The notes: generated by a model from the letters alone, not told the origin. Shown: positions 39,051 to 52,953, numbered from the stretch's first letter. The stretch: DNA of 64,000 bases from Wuchereria bancrofti (GCA_005281725.1 SSBO01000008.1:1116001-1180000), one strand, 5' to 3'. Program-made: numbers and translations.

Positions 39051-42000
39051 ATGCTACAACTTGACGGTGCAAATGATTGTATTAAAAGTACGGTAGGTTA
39101 ATTGTTTCGCCTTTTTTTTTTCTTTGCTAATATTTAAAGAAAATTCTTTATTAAAATTTAATTTTTAATTCAAAAAAAAAGAATAAAAAATGATTTGCTT
39201 ATTAATTATATGAAACTTTAAGGGAAGTTTTATTCTTCTCCTTTTTTTCACTGCTAACTTCCTAAATTTTTCTACTAATAAATGTAAACTATTTTTTTTT
39301 GTGCTTAAACTTTTAAGTCAATTAATTGATTTAAGATTCTAATAAAGTGGAAATTTAAAAAATTTTCAATGGTGGAAATAATAATCTTTGGAGAGCGTTA
39401 TTAATTATTTACATAAATAATAGTTTTGTTTTCTAATTTATTTCGTTGATATAATTTGATATCTAAATTAATTAATATATGTATAATACGAAGAATAAAT
39501 CAGTTGAATAAGAAATGATAATAGATTTTTAATTTCTAATATTAGATTATTTCTCTGTTTTTTTTCTTTTTTTTTGTTATCAGTTTCACTCTTCGACTGA
39601 AAGAAAAGATTATAAAGAAATATTTATTTATTGTAATCAAAATAGATTTACTCTTTTTCCTTATTTTATTAGCTTATATTGAAAGTCTAGCAAAAGAATA
39701 TTAATTAATTAAAATTCATCTTTTTTATATAAAAAACAAAAACAAAACATATACGATGATCCATTTGTTTCTTCGCTTTTACATTTACGTCAAATGGTTT
39801 TCATTTCACATTTGTCCTTTCATCGTTCTGTTCACGTAAAAAGTGAAATTGGACTTTATGAAATATCAATTTTTCCTTTTTGTACTCTTTAAAACATAGA
39901 CAAAATAAGTAATACAACTTTTGTTTTTCCTTTTTATGACTTCACAAAGTCATAAAATACATTGAAATTGATTAATTATTGCAATTCCAATATATATACA
40001 TATAATTTAAAAAAAAAAATCATTCGAAAAACGGAAAATAAAACCAAGTGATTAACATTTTCACTGTTACTCATTGTTAATCAGTAATCTTGTAGTTTTT
40101 TCTTTTATTTTTCAGAAATTATTTAATGAATTTAAATAAATACTAATATTAATCAATCTTATCACAATGTAACTATCACCACAGAATCAACCGAATTATT
40201 TCTTACAGTATGCTTCAGTTATTAAAAAGATTATTATAACAAATTCCAATCAAAAATTTATTTATATTTTCTGAAAAAAAACTAGAAAGAATTGAAGGAA
40301 TAAAAAATAAAATGTAAAGAAAAAGAAAAAAAGGAAAAGTTAACAGATACTATGCAAAATAATTACTTTAATAGTGATGTAACAGTGAATAGTTTGAGAG
40401 CTTTAAGCGATAACTGTTATTGTTGCATCAATCTTAACTTCACTTTCTCTCTCTCTCTCTCTCTTCCTCTCCCTCCTAAAATTTGATATCGATATCAAAA
40501 ATATTACGCAATATCAGAACATAAATCTTTCCTTCTCTTTTCTCTCCAAAATGTTTCAAATGGATGATTGCTCTGTGGGAAGCTTATTTATTTCTATTCG
40601 TCATCCTCAAATTGCATCACATAAAACTATGATATTTCAATTATGATATTGAATTTTAATCATTTTTATGCCTCATATTGTAATAATTCATTTCATACCG
40701 TTTGCTATTGATATTAAATTTAATGAATTAATTAATTTATATTTTATCATCTGTGCTATGCATATATATCAAATTATTTTCAATACTATGCAGCTAAATT
40801 ATCGTAATAGTTTATAGATATTATTTATTCAGTTGCGATTGTGAAATTAAATAATTACAGCACTGAAAATTAAGCAATAGATGATAGATAAACTATCATT
40901 CCTATTATACATTTTTTTTTTGTTAAATTATTTTAATACATTTTAAATCCTAATACGAAATATTTTTTGATGGGGTAAAAAAATAAACGAGGAAAAATTT
41001 GTACTATACTATATTTACAATAACAAAAAAAAGAAAAAGTGTAAAAAGTGCAGGTGTAAATTTACCTATTTATTACTGTAAGGTTATACTTATTATTTAC
41101 TTTATTATATTTTACTATCTCATGCTACCATATTTTCTTACATTTTCTTACAAAAAATTTTTCTCTATTAGATAAATGGAAAAAAAGAGAAATATTAATT
41201 TCATATTCATATTAGTGTGAAAATTTAAGGAATATTATAAAATATGCAAATATAAGCGTAAATTGTTTAGTATAATTATTTTGTTTATTTTGTTTTTTTT
41301 TTTGTTTAGTATAGTATAATTATTCAAAATTATCAAATACTGTGAATAATTTAGTTTTCCTAAAACAACAATACTATAATAAGTAAAAATTTTGCATGTA
41401 ATTTTTTAACTACCATCTTTAAGTAACATAGAACTTATGATTTATTCTTCATTTGTACGTGAGAGGATAGAAAAATTTGATTTTACTAAAATTTCATTTT
41501 TTGCATCTGAAAAAAGAATGATCTAATATTTTTAGAAAATTTCATTCTTTTTTTCATTTCTTATCATTTTTTATTATCTTTCATTGATATTTTATTTTGA
41601 TAGTTGGCGGATATTGAAAGATTAGCAAATGAAGCACCAAATGACGCATTTTAGCAAGTTTGGTGGGATTATGAGATCGGATAGATTTGAAGTAGATGAA
41701 AAAGCGGAATGAAAAAGAGTGAAGGAATAGGAAAACTACAGGAAAGTGTCAAATTACTAGTTCCTGTTGCTGCTACTGCTAACGTTGCTACCGCTGTTGC
41801 TGCTGTTATTGGTGACGATAATATTGCTATTGTTATTGCTATTAATAATAATCATTATCGTGATAATAGTAGTAATAATTATTATACTTATGATAATAAT
41901 GATAATGGTAGTAACAATAGCAATAGTGGTAACAGCAACAGTGATAGCGGTGACAATAATAATAACGACAACAATAAGAATGATGATAATGATGACAGCA

Positions 42001-45000
42001 ATAGCAATGACAATAATATTAATGGTGATAATAATAATAACAATAATAAATTTATATCAGTATTATCTTTTGATAAAAATTAGAATTTACTGATCAAAGT
42101 TTAAAATGACAATATGTGCATATTTTTTGATTTCTTTTAAAAAGAGTATTGTAATCTTGAAAAATGCAATAAATTTAGTTGATTAATAATTGCCTTTCTT
42201 ACTAATATTTAGTATCCAAATTATCATATATTTGATTAGTATTATCATTATTACTGGAATAAGTTAATTATTTACTGATAATGCTAAAGAGTAATGCATG
42301 CATACAATGATTCAAGCTGTTGTTTGAAGCAATTTATTGGAATATTAAATTACTAAAATTGTTTACTCAGTTGTCTACTTATTTGGAAAATGTTCTCTTA
42401 ATAATAATTTTTCCTTTCGTAACCATTGTTTTACTTTTGTAACTTTGTAATGAAAATGATCACATCTTCCCAAGTTAGAAGTTAAAGCTGTGAGTTATTT
42501 TTTTTTTTATTTTTCTAAAGTGTTTGCTTTCTAAACATTGAAAAAATTTTTCGATCCAGACAATCTGCTTGATTTTAGAAATTATGACTATATCATCTTT
42601 GAAGCCTTCTAGTAATCTACTTAAATTTTTTTAGTATGAAAGAATAGCAAGTTTGACATTGGATGAGAATGAGATGAGAGTTCGGAAAGATTTAAGCTTT
42701 TTGAAGGTTTAAAGAGGTTTTTAAGCAAAATAGCAATTTCGAAAAAAATTTTCTTTTTTTTAGAAAGTTTAGTCAAAAATAGGATTTAATGGTTTTGGAA
42801 TGGTCAAACGAATGAATAGCAGAAATTCATATTATTCCAGAATTTTCAAAAGTACTGTAAAATTGTATAAGACTTTTAGGATTGATTGCTTCTGATCTTT
42901 TGACTATTTTGATCATTTAACTTTTTGATAACTATCAGATTTCATCTTATTAACATCATTAATTTTTATATGGAGGCTTTTTTAATATCTATCAGATTAT
43001 ATCTAATTAACAAATTCAAAATATTATGGCTTTACAAAGTTAATAAATTTCTGTAATTAATATCATTGATAACTTGGATTTTTGGAGTATTTAATTAATA
43101 ATATTAAAAATGATCGACGTAATTGTTGATTAAAACATTTATAAAATTTAACTTTTAATTAGCAAGCAGTGTTAATCAGCAAATATTTACAATGCAATTG
43201 TCATATTGTACCAAATCTTTTTCTTTCCAATTTAATTGTTAAATTGTATTATTCCGTTTTCTTTCCTGATTTAGCTTCTTCCTCTTATATCGTTGTTTTT
43301 TTCTGCTTCCGTATAAATAAATCATACTGATTACTAGTAACATTAGGTTATGTTTGTGTTTGCATTAAATCTTCCACTTTGCTATCAACAATATTTGCAT
43401 AAACTCTTGCTAACATCTGTTCATCCGTATTTTAACCTTATGTCTTGGCCTCTGTCCACTCATTGGCAAACTTTCCTGTCAATTACCACTGGTCATGCCC
43501 TATTTTGATGACTTTTCTATCACTTATTCATAGACACTTTATGCAAATATATCATACACACATGAAAAAATATGAAATTTTCGTCTGTTTTTTTTTTTTT
43601 CATTAAATACAAATATTAAAACTAGTTAATTTTATTTAATCACTATTGTTAACAATATCGTTTCGAAATTTAAATAAAGTTTCAAATTCTTTTTTTTTGC
43701 TAAAACCAAATTTATTTACCAAATCATTTATTTTTTGCAATTTTTTTAAAATATTTTTAACAAATTAATAAGGTTCATTTAATACAATGTGATTTTTTTT
43801 TGTTAAAAATTGTTTTGTAAAAGTATTCTAAAAAAAGCTTTACAAATTCCATCGATAATATTTAATCGTATTCAAATGCTTCACTCAGTGAGAATATTGT
43901 ATTGTATTATTAACAATATAACTCTGAATTTCAAAAATTCAATTTCAATTCCGTCGAGCTATTTAATTTAATTTTTTATAATAAAAATCAAAATTCAAAA
44001 AATCAACTAGATCCAATCGTAAAAGTTTTAAATTTGAAGACTTTAAGATGATGCAATCACCATTAAATGTGCAATTTAAATTGGAATTGGAATTCAATTT
44101 CCAAAATTGTAATAGTTCTAAAATTGCTTAACAAATTACTGTAACTGTAATCGTCCTCAAAATAACTCATTTACTCAAATGTCGTTGCTGTTGCATAATT
44201 TTTCTCAGTTTAAATTGTAGTAATTTCGCATATTCTAAAAAGAAAAAGCCGCCAAATTAATAACTTCTAAAAAGAAAAAGCCGACCAAAGTTCTCTTCAT
44301 TTTAGCTCATCATGAAATGAATCAGTCAGAATAAATAATTAAAGAAGAATAAACCAATGAGGAAGAGAAAAAAGATAAAAAAAAAAGAAAGAAAGGGTGG
44401 ACAAATGGACGGATGGACAAGCATCAGCCATAATTTTGGATTAGGAAGAAGAAGGCTTGATTGTTTGGGGTTGTAGGTTAATTGCACCGTAGTGTGTAGT
44501 AAGGACCCCTGCGGTGGCACCTGTCCACTTTTTTATCTTTCTCGGCGGGTTTTTTTTTTTTTCCTTTTTCCTATTTTTTCTTATCTTTATTTTAGCCTTT
44601 TGGCTTGCATTTTTCCTCTCAAAAGTTATATTTATGCTTGAATTATTATAAAATGTAAATTAAAATGAATGAAATTATTTCAGAATGTGAAAGACTTTGA
44701 AGTGCGCACCTCATATATAAATATGTATCAAATTTAAGATGTAACTGATTTATATAGCAAAATTCAGACTTATATTAACTAAAAAATCAATGTTTCACAT
44801 TATTTGATTTGCACATAAAATTTGGTACCGAATTCCATTCAAAAAATTTTTGCAATAAGTTTAATAAAGTTTTTCGTATCTGTGTGTACGTATGTCTGTG
44901 TATGTGTATGTATCTATGTGTGTGTATGTGTGTGTACTCATTCTGATATTTTAATGCTTTTAAAATGTTTATTTGTACTGGAATTTATAATTTGATAGCA

Positions 45001-48000
45001 TTTTTGTACAAATACAATTTTTTTTTGTTAAACAATAATTAGATACTATTAATTATGCTTAATTAAACTTTAGCGTTATAATGGATATCACACCAAATGT
45101 TAAGAATATTTTTACGCTTTGTTTAAGCCATTCCAAATTTTTGAAATTAAATATAATGCAATACCGAAATTCCATACTTTAAATCCTTCAGTTGCATGGT
45201 TCTTCTGCATGATAATTTCAGGTGAAAAATAGTGCATTTCGGGTTTCATCTTCATCAAATGATACTGTAAGGTTAGGAATCAAGTTTTCTTGAATTCAGT
45301 AAAATTAAAATTAAAATCTTTCAATCGCTTCTCTTTTTGCCCAGTCAGAATTCAAAATCGTTTGGGCAGTAAAGCAAAAAAACGATAGCAAAACTGCCTT
45401 CCTTTTAAATTGACTAAAAATAACAGAAGCACATTTCGGTCCAGAAATTACATTAAAAAAACAATTTTATTATTCTTATTATACATACATAATTTCTTAA
45501 GTATTTTGTATACTTTTAAGTACAATAATATAATAACAAACTTGCAATTATTAATTTATGATCTAAATTTGAATCTGATCCAAAAATTTTATAAGTTTTG
45601 CTAATATTTTTAGCCGTGAATCATCAGGACATCTGGAAACTTCACCAACTGCATTTTTTGGTGCATCATTTGGTTTAACGCAACTACCGGGTGGTGTAAA
45701 ACCGGAAAATTTAATGCCAACATTATCAGAGCGCCCGGTTGCACTGACAGCCATGTCGGATGCCGCAGCTGCTACAGCAGCTGCGGTCGCTTATGGTAGG
45801 ATATTAAAATATTGCAATGGAATTATCAAAAATTTCACAAATTAAATGTACTAGCAGCATTATAGAACTTAACAATGGAAAAGGTCAATGAAAGGTCAAG
45901 ATCAAACTATAATACAGAAAAAATGTCAGCCCATAATTAAAAATAGCAAATTAATAGCAAAAATAGCAAAAAATAGCAAATTCAGCAATTTCTTCATTTT
46001 TATAATTTGCTCTGTCAAAATAAGACAGACAAGAAAATAAATAGTAGCAAATTTGTACTTCGTCCATTTAATGATGAAAAAAATTTTTATTTTGTAAGGT
46101 CAAAGATTAAGTTTCTTTTTTCTTAGATTCTCGCATAATCGGTGCTACACCATATTATAATAGTGGTTATCCGAGTGCAAGTTATGCTGGAATGTATGCT
46201 GCTGGCGGAACACAAAATTATTATCCTGTTGTATCGTCCTCATTACGTGGAACTGCTGCCGCTGCCGCAGCTACGTCATTTCCGTTTGCTGCTGCCGCCG
46301 CATCTCACGCCTATTACGGTAATTGACCTTGTAAGAGGTATTTCTCGAATAACAGAAATATGGGCAATGTACCCTTTCTCATCCTCTCTCTTTCTCTCTG
46401 CTAAACAATGGTTGCAGTTGTTCTCAGATTTGAAAAGAATGACTAAATGATTGCTGTAATTAATTTCGGGAAATATTAAAAGGAAGACGGAAATGAAAGA
46501 GAAATAGTAACAAATCATAGCAAAATGATTGCTAGCAAAATAACTTTTTATATGTAAATTGGAAATTTTAAAAGTTGAAATTTGTATTGAAATCTAAAAA
46601 GTTTCCTTTTTGTGCTTAACAATAAAATTGTAATTTATTAGAATTTAAAAAATTTGTCATAAAATTTCGTTTATTTTTTTTTTTTTTTTGTATGGAATAT
46701 TAATAAAAAAGTTCGCTAAACAATTTAAAAGAAAAAATGAAAATGAATGGTGAAAAGTCTTTAAGTTATTTTGATTTTTTCTTTTCTCATTTCTCGATAT
46801 TACTTGCCCGTAAAATTCATTCATTTATGGGTAAATCTTTTATTTATGAGACAATCTAATCCTTTCTAACCACAACCATATCGTTGATTTTAGCAATGTT
46901 TTAAATAAATTCTTAAAAAAATATACATCAAAAGTTAATTAATTATACTTTTTCTTAAATTTCCACTTGTTATCTCATTATTTTAAATCTAAATTTTCTT
47001 ATAAAATATAAAATTGCAGGTAATGGCTATACATCAGCTCATTTTGATTATACATCTTATCCGGCAACGATGCACTGTTACGGTGGTCGCAGTGGTTATT
47101 ACGGATGTTCCATCAATCCTGTTTCATCAAATTCATCCTTATATGTATGCTTTTCGAATTCTTCCTGATCAGGAATAGATTATCAAAGATGATTTCATCG
47201 AGAGATACCATTAAGATGAATAGTAGTCGCCCAACATTTGGGAAAAGATTCGAACTGAACTTTATTTTAAGAATAATTTTAGCAAATAATTCGAATATAA
47301 TTTAAGAAATTGTAGAAGTGATTTTAAAGAAAAATTTGGAAATAAATTGATAATTTAACAATATAAAAAAAGTGGAGGAAAGTAATTCCATAATACAGAA
47401 AATGGAAATTTTCCTTTCTTTCTTTCATTTTTTGCATTTAAATAATTTACAGATTAGTGTGAATTGATAAATTACTGTTTCCGTTTGTTCAATATCTCTA
47501 TAATACTTGAAAATTTGATTCAATTTAAAAAAATTAGTCGAAAATTAAACTTCAAAAATTGAATTGAAGAAAAAAATTGTTGCCTTATTGTCACAGTTGA
47601 ATTTCTGATAAAATAAATCAATGAATATCACATAAAATATTTACAATATAGAAAAAAATCTAATATTTACAAATTTGTTTAAAGTTTGAGTTTGTTAGGG
47701 AGGGGATATAGCTCAGGGGTAGAGCGCTCCCTTAGCATGGGAGAGGGCTGGGGTTCGATTCCCCATATCTCCAGACACCCTTTTTCCTTTACTTTTTATC
47801 AGTGTTATCATATCGATAACCAACTACTTTTGACAATTTTTTATGAACATTTGAAAAATCAATAATTGTATTTATGTGATACATTCGCATTATGCAATTG
47901 CAAGCTGAGTGCAAAGTTCTGACATATCAAATTTATTAGGAATTTTCGGTATAAATTTGTACACTGCATGATAAGATTAAAATGATAAATGAGCTTTTTA

Positions 48001-51000
48001 TCAAATTGTCATTTAAATGATTTATTTCTATAAATTTCTTTTTTAAAAAAGATAAATAAATGCAAGAAATAATCATTTCAGGCAATGAATTCATTAGCAA
48101 ATGATGTGAGTACATCTAATCAATTGTCATCCTTCAACACAAAACATGAAACGAAACGATCAAGTGGGTTTTATTTAAGATTTGTCTTGTAATTTTAAGA
48201 TTTTTATTAAGAATTTTTTATCTTCAAAAAAAAAAAAGTATTTAAAATTGTTATCTTCAAAAAATATTGCATAGATTATATTACTCGTAAGTACAAATCT
48301 ACATAATGGATGATAATATTAACATGATAAATGATTTGAAGAATCATTTATTAAATCGGGTTTAAAATGATTTAATTTGGTAATTTTAGGAGAAATTCAT
48401 AACTATAATAATCAAAATATATAATATACTTTATCTCATTATCATAAAAATTTCAACAGTTAATATTTTTTTTTTTTCATAACGATTTTTTTTTCTTTTT
48501 ATAATCTATTTTCGTTTTTTTTCTTTTTTGTTGAGATAAAGCAACAAAACGTAAGAAAAATCCGGGTGGAACGAATAGTCCGGAAAAGCAATATAAGCGT
48601 GCATTTATATGGGAAATGGAAGATGTTTGTGTATTATCCAATTTTTTTCTTCGATCTAATGATCCGATCCGGAATGAACGATTAGCAGAAATGATCAATA
48701 ATAATGTGAATCGATTAATTACATCTATTTTTGGTATTGATCAAGATGATGTAAGTATATCAAAATTATTCTTATTTAATTGATCTGATCAGATCGTTTT
48801 TTTTTTCTTTGCAAATTATTTCGGCATTTTTTAATTTATTTTTTTTTAGCAAGATTGTGAATATGTGAATATCGAAGATGCTAATATCGATGATACATTT
48901 GATAATATTTCATATTCGACAATTGGCATTGATACACCGAGTACATCAACTATGGGTAACACGGAATCATCATTATTAGGTCACGCACGTGGAGGTGTAG
49001 ATTGGATGAGAAAATTAGCTGTAAAATATCAGCACATTAAAGATACTTATAATTCGTATAAGAATAATTTTGCTGGTTTGTTTTTGTTTTTTTTAATATT
49101 AAAAAAAAATTTTTTTTAAACAACATATTTGACTTTATTTTAAGTATAAATTATATGACAATACAAAGAAATATAATATGTTTTTCATTTATAGAAAAAA
49201 AAAATGAATTAGTATAATTTATAAAAAAAGAAAAATAATAAATTACGTATATTTGTCATTTCATTAACTTTTGAAGGTTTCACTGAAATTAATACTTTTT
49301 AAAGATTAAACTTTTACAGATTGAATTCAAGTAAAATAGTTATTTAATTTAAACATTTTAACATATTTATTTAGTACAGTTATTCTTTGATAACTTTAAT
49401 GTTTTCCCAATTTTTGTCAACAAAATATATTTTAAGATTATTTTTTTAGAAAATATGATTATAATGCTCTTTGAATTGCGTTAATTGCGTTAATTTGATT
49501 TGATTAATTTTAGTCTGAATGTAGTAACCTTGACTTTAGAAAATTTTATGATTGAAGGTTTCAAGAGTTTCTTTAATAAGTAATTGCAAATTTTAGAAAT
49601 GGTTGATTTTTTTTTTCAGGTCTTTTGGAAAGGACTGGAAATACGGAACGTGCTGAATTGTTAGCGTTAAAATCAACAATGGATCCGTTAGCCCAAGGCT
49701 GGGGAGAAAGTGTTGGACAATGTTTGAAACTCATCATCGATAGGTAATTTCGTAACTTTATGTCATTTCCGGTTTCCTGATTGAAAATTTGATTTCTTCA
49801 GCTTAAATCGATTAAAATATGACAATTGGAGTTACTTTTCTCTCTTTCCTCTCTCTCTGTCTCCTTCCTCTTTCCCTGCATTGCTAAGTTTCAGAATGCA
49901 TCTCAGTACATTCCTGTTTGCATTTACAGTAAAATATCCGGAATATACGGAAAGTTTCGGTAACTTCCGGTAGTGTATATCATCGATGAAACCATAGCTA
50001 TGTATAATAAGTCAAATAATTGAATTTTCTGAGAAACTTCTTTCATAGAAAGTTACAAGTAATAGTGCAGTAGTAATGTGTAAAATATTTGCTTCAATTT
50101 CTTTTTTTTTTTTGTCAATTGATAAAATAAATTTAAGTTAATTTATAGATCATCTCGAGAGCACTATGCAAATATATTATTAACTGGCGAAAATATTGTC
50201 TCAACATTAGCTAAATTATTAATTATGGAACAAAGTTCAATGATACCGGCGGAAAATGTTTATAGTATAATGAAAATTGGTAAAGAAGCGGTAATTGATC
50301 GAATTTTGAGTCATTTTGGAAAGAAATGCTCTTTTGTTATCATATCAACACATCTTGATACACATGAAATTGCTAAAAAGGTTTCATTATTTATTTGTTC
50401 TATTCTTGTTTTTTTTTTTTTTTTAGAAAAAAAATTATGGTTTTAGGGATTAATAAAATGATATAATGAAGTAAGATAAAAGTAATTATCAAATAACGAA
50501 TTTAATTTTGTTATAATTTTGCTTTTATTAAGTTATATTAAGCTTCAATTAATATAATATAAATATACGAAATATGTGATATAATATAAATTAATGAAAT
50601 AATTTAAAACGTGAAAGTAAAATATCCATACGTAATGGCTAGATGCAACAGTTATAATTAGGTAAAACAAAAATATTTTCAATTTTTAAATTGATAAAAT
50701 ATTGAATTTTGAATGCATAATTATGATTATTTCGATATTCCATAATTCATTTAATCTTCCATTTCCATTTCAATTTCCATACATTGCATTTTATTTTAAT
50801 TTATAATTTTTCAAATTATTCTGAGTAAGCATTAGATAGGATAAAAATAAATTTACTACAAAACATACTTATGTGAAAATTATAACAAAAAACGAAATTA
50901 GGTATGGAAATTTAAATGGAAGGAAATGAGGAAGAAGTAAATGAAAGAAATCCACTTTTTTATTATAGAATTAGAAAATTTTATTGTAAACAATCGTTGC

Positions 51001-52734
51001 GAATTGAAATTATTGTAAAAATCGATGTGAAGAAATAAATTATAAAATAAGAAAATTATTTTAGTGAATTATAAAATTACTATAAAAAGTATCTGACAAA
51101 GAAAAAAAGAATGAACAATCTATAAATAATAAATTAAATTAACTTTAAATAACAAAAAATTTGAAACAGGAACTATGGCTATAGATACTAATTTCAATGA
51201 TACTAATATTATTAACATTTTTATTTAATTTCAATCTTCTAATTAGTTAATTATTTCAAAAATTGAGTTAGTCTTATCTTCTGATTATATAATTTCAAAT
51301 TGATATGCTTACTTATGTATAAGTATTTTTGAAAATTAAAATTGTAAAATTGATATCAGTTTGCACTAGGTAAAGTGGCATATTGCTTATTCATATTCGG
51401 TTAGCAAATTTAAATATGTGATAAACAAGTCAGTGTAAGTCAAAGTTATCAAATTCCATAAAATTTTCTCTAACTTTAAAATTCGTTTTAAATTTTTTGT
51501 AATGTTTTATATTAAAATTTATTTGTAAAATATTTATATTTGTAAGGTGTATTTACCCAATTTTTCTATACTGGAAAAGGACAACAAATATTACATAAGT
51601 TTTTCCCCCAAAATTAAATTATTTTTAGAAATCTCATGAAGTTGATGAAAAGCAATTAAGTGATGATTGCTGTCAAAAAATTAAGAAATTATTGAAGTGA
51701 AATGAATTAAAAAGATTTAAAATGGAAATGAAATGAATTTATGTGTGTTGCAATGTCTTAAAATTTGAAAAGAATGCAAACGTTTTTGTTTGCAAAGATA
51801 TTTTGATCGTTTTTTTTTTTTTTCCCTTTGAAGTAATTTAATAAAAACTGCTAGTAGGAAGAGTAAGTGGGAGAAATTGAAGTGTCATTGTATTCTATTC
51901 GGTCAAGAGATATAAATTGCTAAAGGTCAATAGCAATTTTTTTTTCACATAAGAAAATTTTTCAGATCTTTTGAAGGTCATTTTTTTCGGTTTTTTTTTT
52001 AAATTTAATGTTTCAAAAATCTTTTTAAAAGCATCAGTTTTGTTCTAAATATGAAATAACATTGGAACGATGATGACAAAAAAGGACAAACATTTTGAAT
52101 GTGAGCTGAGGAAGAACTTTTTTCATCCTTTTCCTTTTTTTTTAAAAAAAAAGTCAATAAAAGTCAATATCTTTTTTTGTTTTACTAAATAATTGTTTCT
52201 TAATTTTAATAATTTAATTTGAACTCATATATTTATTTTATATTATTTTTTATTTATTTTTTATAAAAAGCTTTGCTAATTAATGACATGCAAGCAGCGA
52301 ATAATAATAACAAATAGATTAATCTTATTTTGCAATATTTATAATATTTGTTTTCTGCTTTTTCTTTAAATGAATTTTTCAAAAATGTTTTGATAATTAC
52401 TTTTAAAAATTGCTATTAACGTTAATCAATTAATCCATATTTTGTCGTGCACTGTTTTTAATTTTTACTTCAAAATTTATAAGTCTTTTTACGTGGTTCG
52501 CCCACTTTTTTTCCGTCTATATAAAGTATAATTTACGTGATGTGACACGCAAATGCATACATCACATTAAATGTGTTTATTTACGGTTTTTAATTAGCAT
52601 TAAATAAGGCAAAAGAACTTTCCGTTTTTCTATCCGTTTTTGTTTTTCAGGAAAATATTCCATTATGGAAAGTGAAAAGTGTCCGTGACTTGGATCTCTT
52701 CCATTTAGCTCTCAATCATCATCTTCTCAGTTAA
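39051..52734 (+). CDS. eya-1: Eyes-absent (EYA) homologue, probable pseudophosphatase
   Basis: EYA proteins are Six-family co-activators with a C-terminal HAD-type tyrosine phosphatase domain. Firm exons: 45614-45795, 46127-46318, 47020-47144, 48082-48163, 48536-48750, 48850-49075, 49620-49743, 50149-50380, 52651-52734; all phases match. The N-terminal half is Tyr/Ser/Gly-rich with two polyalanine runs, as in EYA transactivation regions. The EYA domain is clear: GGVDWMRKLAVKYQHIKD, YNSYKNNFAGLL, ENVYSIMKIGKEA and IPLWKVKSVRDLDLFHLAL. However, the nucleophile motif WDLDE reads WEMED (48610-48624) and the late GDG reads STH (50345-50353), so catalysis is probably lost. A likely first exon is 39051-39092 (MLQLDGANDC, after a CAG acceptor); the linking exon is uncertain (41604-41653 or 45222-45271), either giving about 517 aa. 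The acceptor at 48536 could be 48542. tRNA-Ala lies in intron 47145-48081. Confidence 0.88.
41604..41653 (+). CDS. alternative eya linking exon A (would need a GC donor)
   Basis: The acceptor TTTTGATAG is followed by an open frame (LADIERLANEAPNDAF) that enters at phase 0, as left by the exon at 39051-39092. It runs into TAG unless it is spliced at TA|GCAAGT, a GC-AG donor, which leaves exactly the phase 2 required by the 45614 exon. Without that splice the product would be a 30-residue peptide. The amino-acid mix looks coding. Confidence 0.35.
41761..42050. repeat. degenerate triplet tract (RYT then RRT units)
   Basis: About 290 bases keep a strict three-base rhythm: first GTT/GCT/ACT-like, then AAT/GAT/AGT/AAC/GGT units. 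The reading frame spells Val/Ala, then Asn/Asp/Ser/Gly, but other frames are open too. It lies in the eya 5' intron region. The long apparent ORF (from 41709) is therefore likely a by-product of the repeat. Confidence 0.75.
44881..44938. repeat. (GT)n microsatellite
   Basis: TGTGTG/TATG-rich run inside the candidate long 5' intron of eya. Confidence 0.75.
45222..45271 (+). CDS. alternative eya linking exon B
   Basis: A consensus acceptor (ATAATTTCAG) is followed by a phase-0 open frame of 50 bases (VKNSAFRVSSSSNDTV) ending at a GTTAGG donor in phase 2, which fits the next exon at 45614. An upstream GTAAGG donor five bases earlier is stronger but gives the wrong phase. It uses ordinary GT-AG sites, unlike exon A, and the two cannot both be in the same message with this phase. 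Confidence 0.4.
47702..47773 (+). tRNA. tRNA-Ala (anticodon AGC)
   Basis: A full cloverleaf is present: acceptor stem GGGGATA/TATCTCC, D stem GCTC/GAGC, anticodon stem CTCCC/GGGAG with loop TTAGCAT (anticodon AGC, 47734-47736), T stem TGGGG/CCCCA with loop TTCGATT, and discriminator A at 47773. Internal box A (TAGCTCAGGGG) and box B (GGTTCGATTCC) are intact. There is no intron and no encoded CCA tail beyond the discriminator. It lies on the coding strand within an eya intron (47145-48081). Confidence 0.96.
47781..47785 (+). terminator. RNA polymerase III terminator of tRNA-Ala
   Basis: A TTTTT run seven bases after the tRNA end. Confidence 0.8.
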
Positions 52735-52953
52735 TAAGTTCGGCAACTAATTCAGAAGCACAAATTAAATTATTTGATAAATTTGAAAAAATTGAATGAA
52801 CATAATATTTTCTTGCAATTCTAATAATTGTTTAATTAATTTACATATTGTGTTTAAATGATGACATTATCAATTATATGATTACTGTGTGATAAATTTT
52901 TTCTTTTCATCTTTTTTTGTTTCTCTTGCTTGACAATAGTTTTATCAGTCGTA

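Noticed and set aside
41709..42083. 124-codon Asn/Asp/Ser-rich ORF
   Set aside because: It lies on a triplet repeat that stays open in another frame as well (41767-42093), so openness is not evidence of coding.
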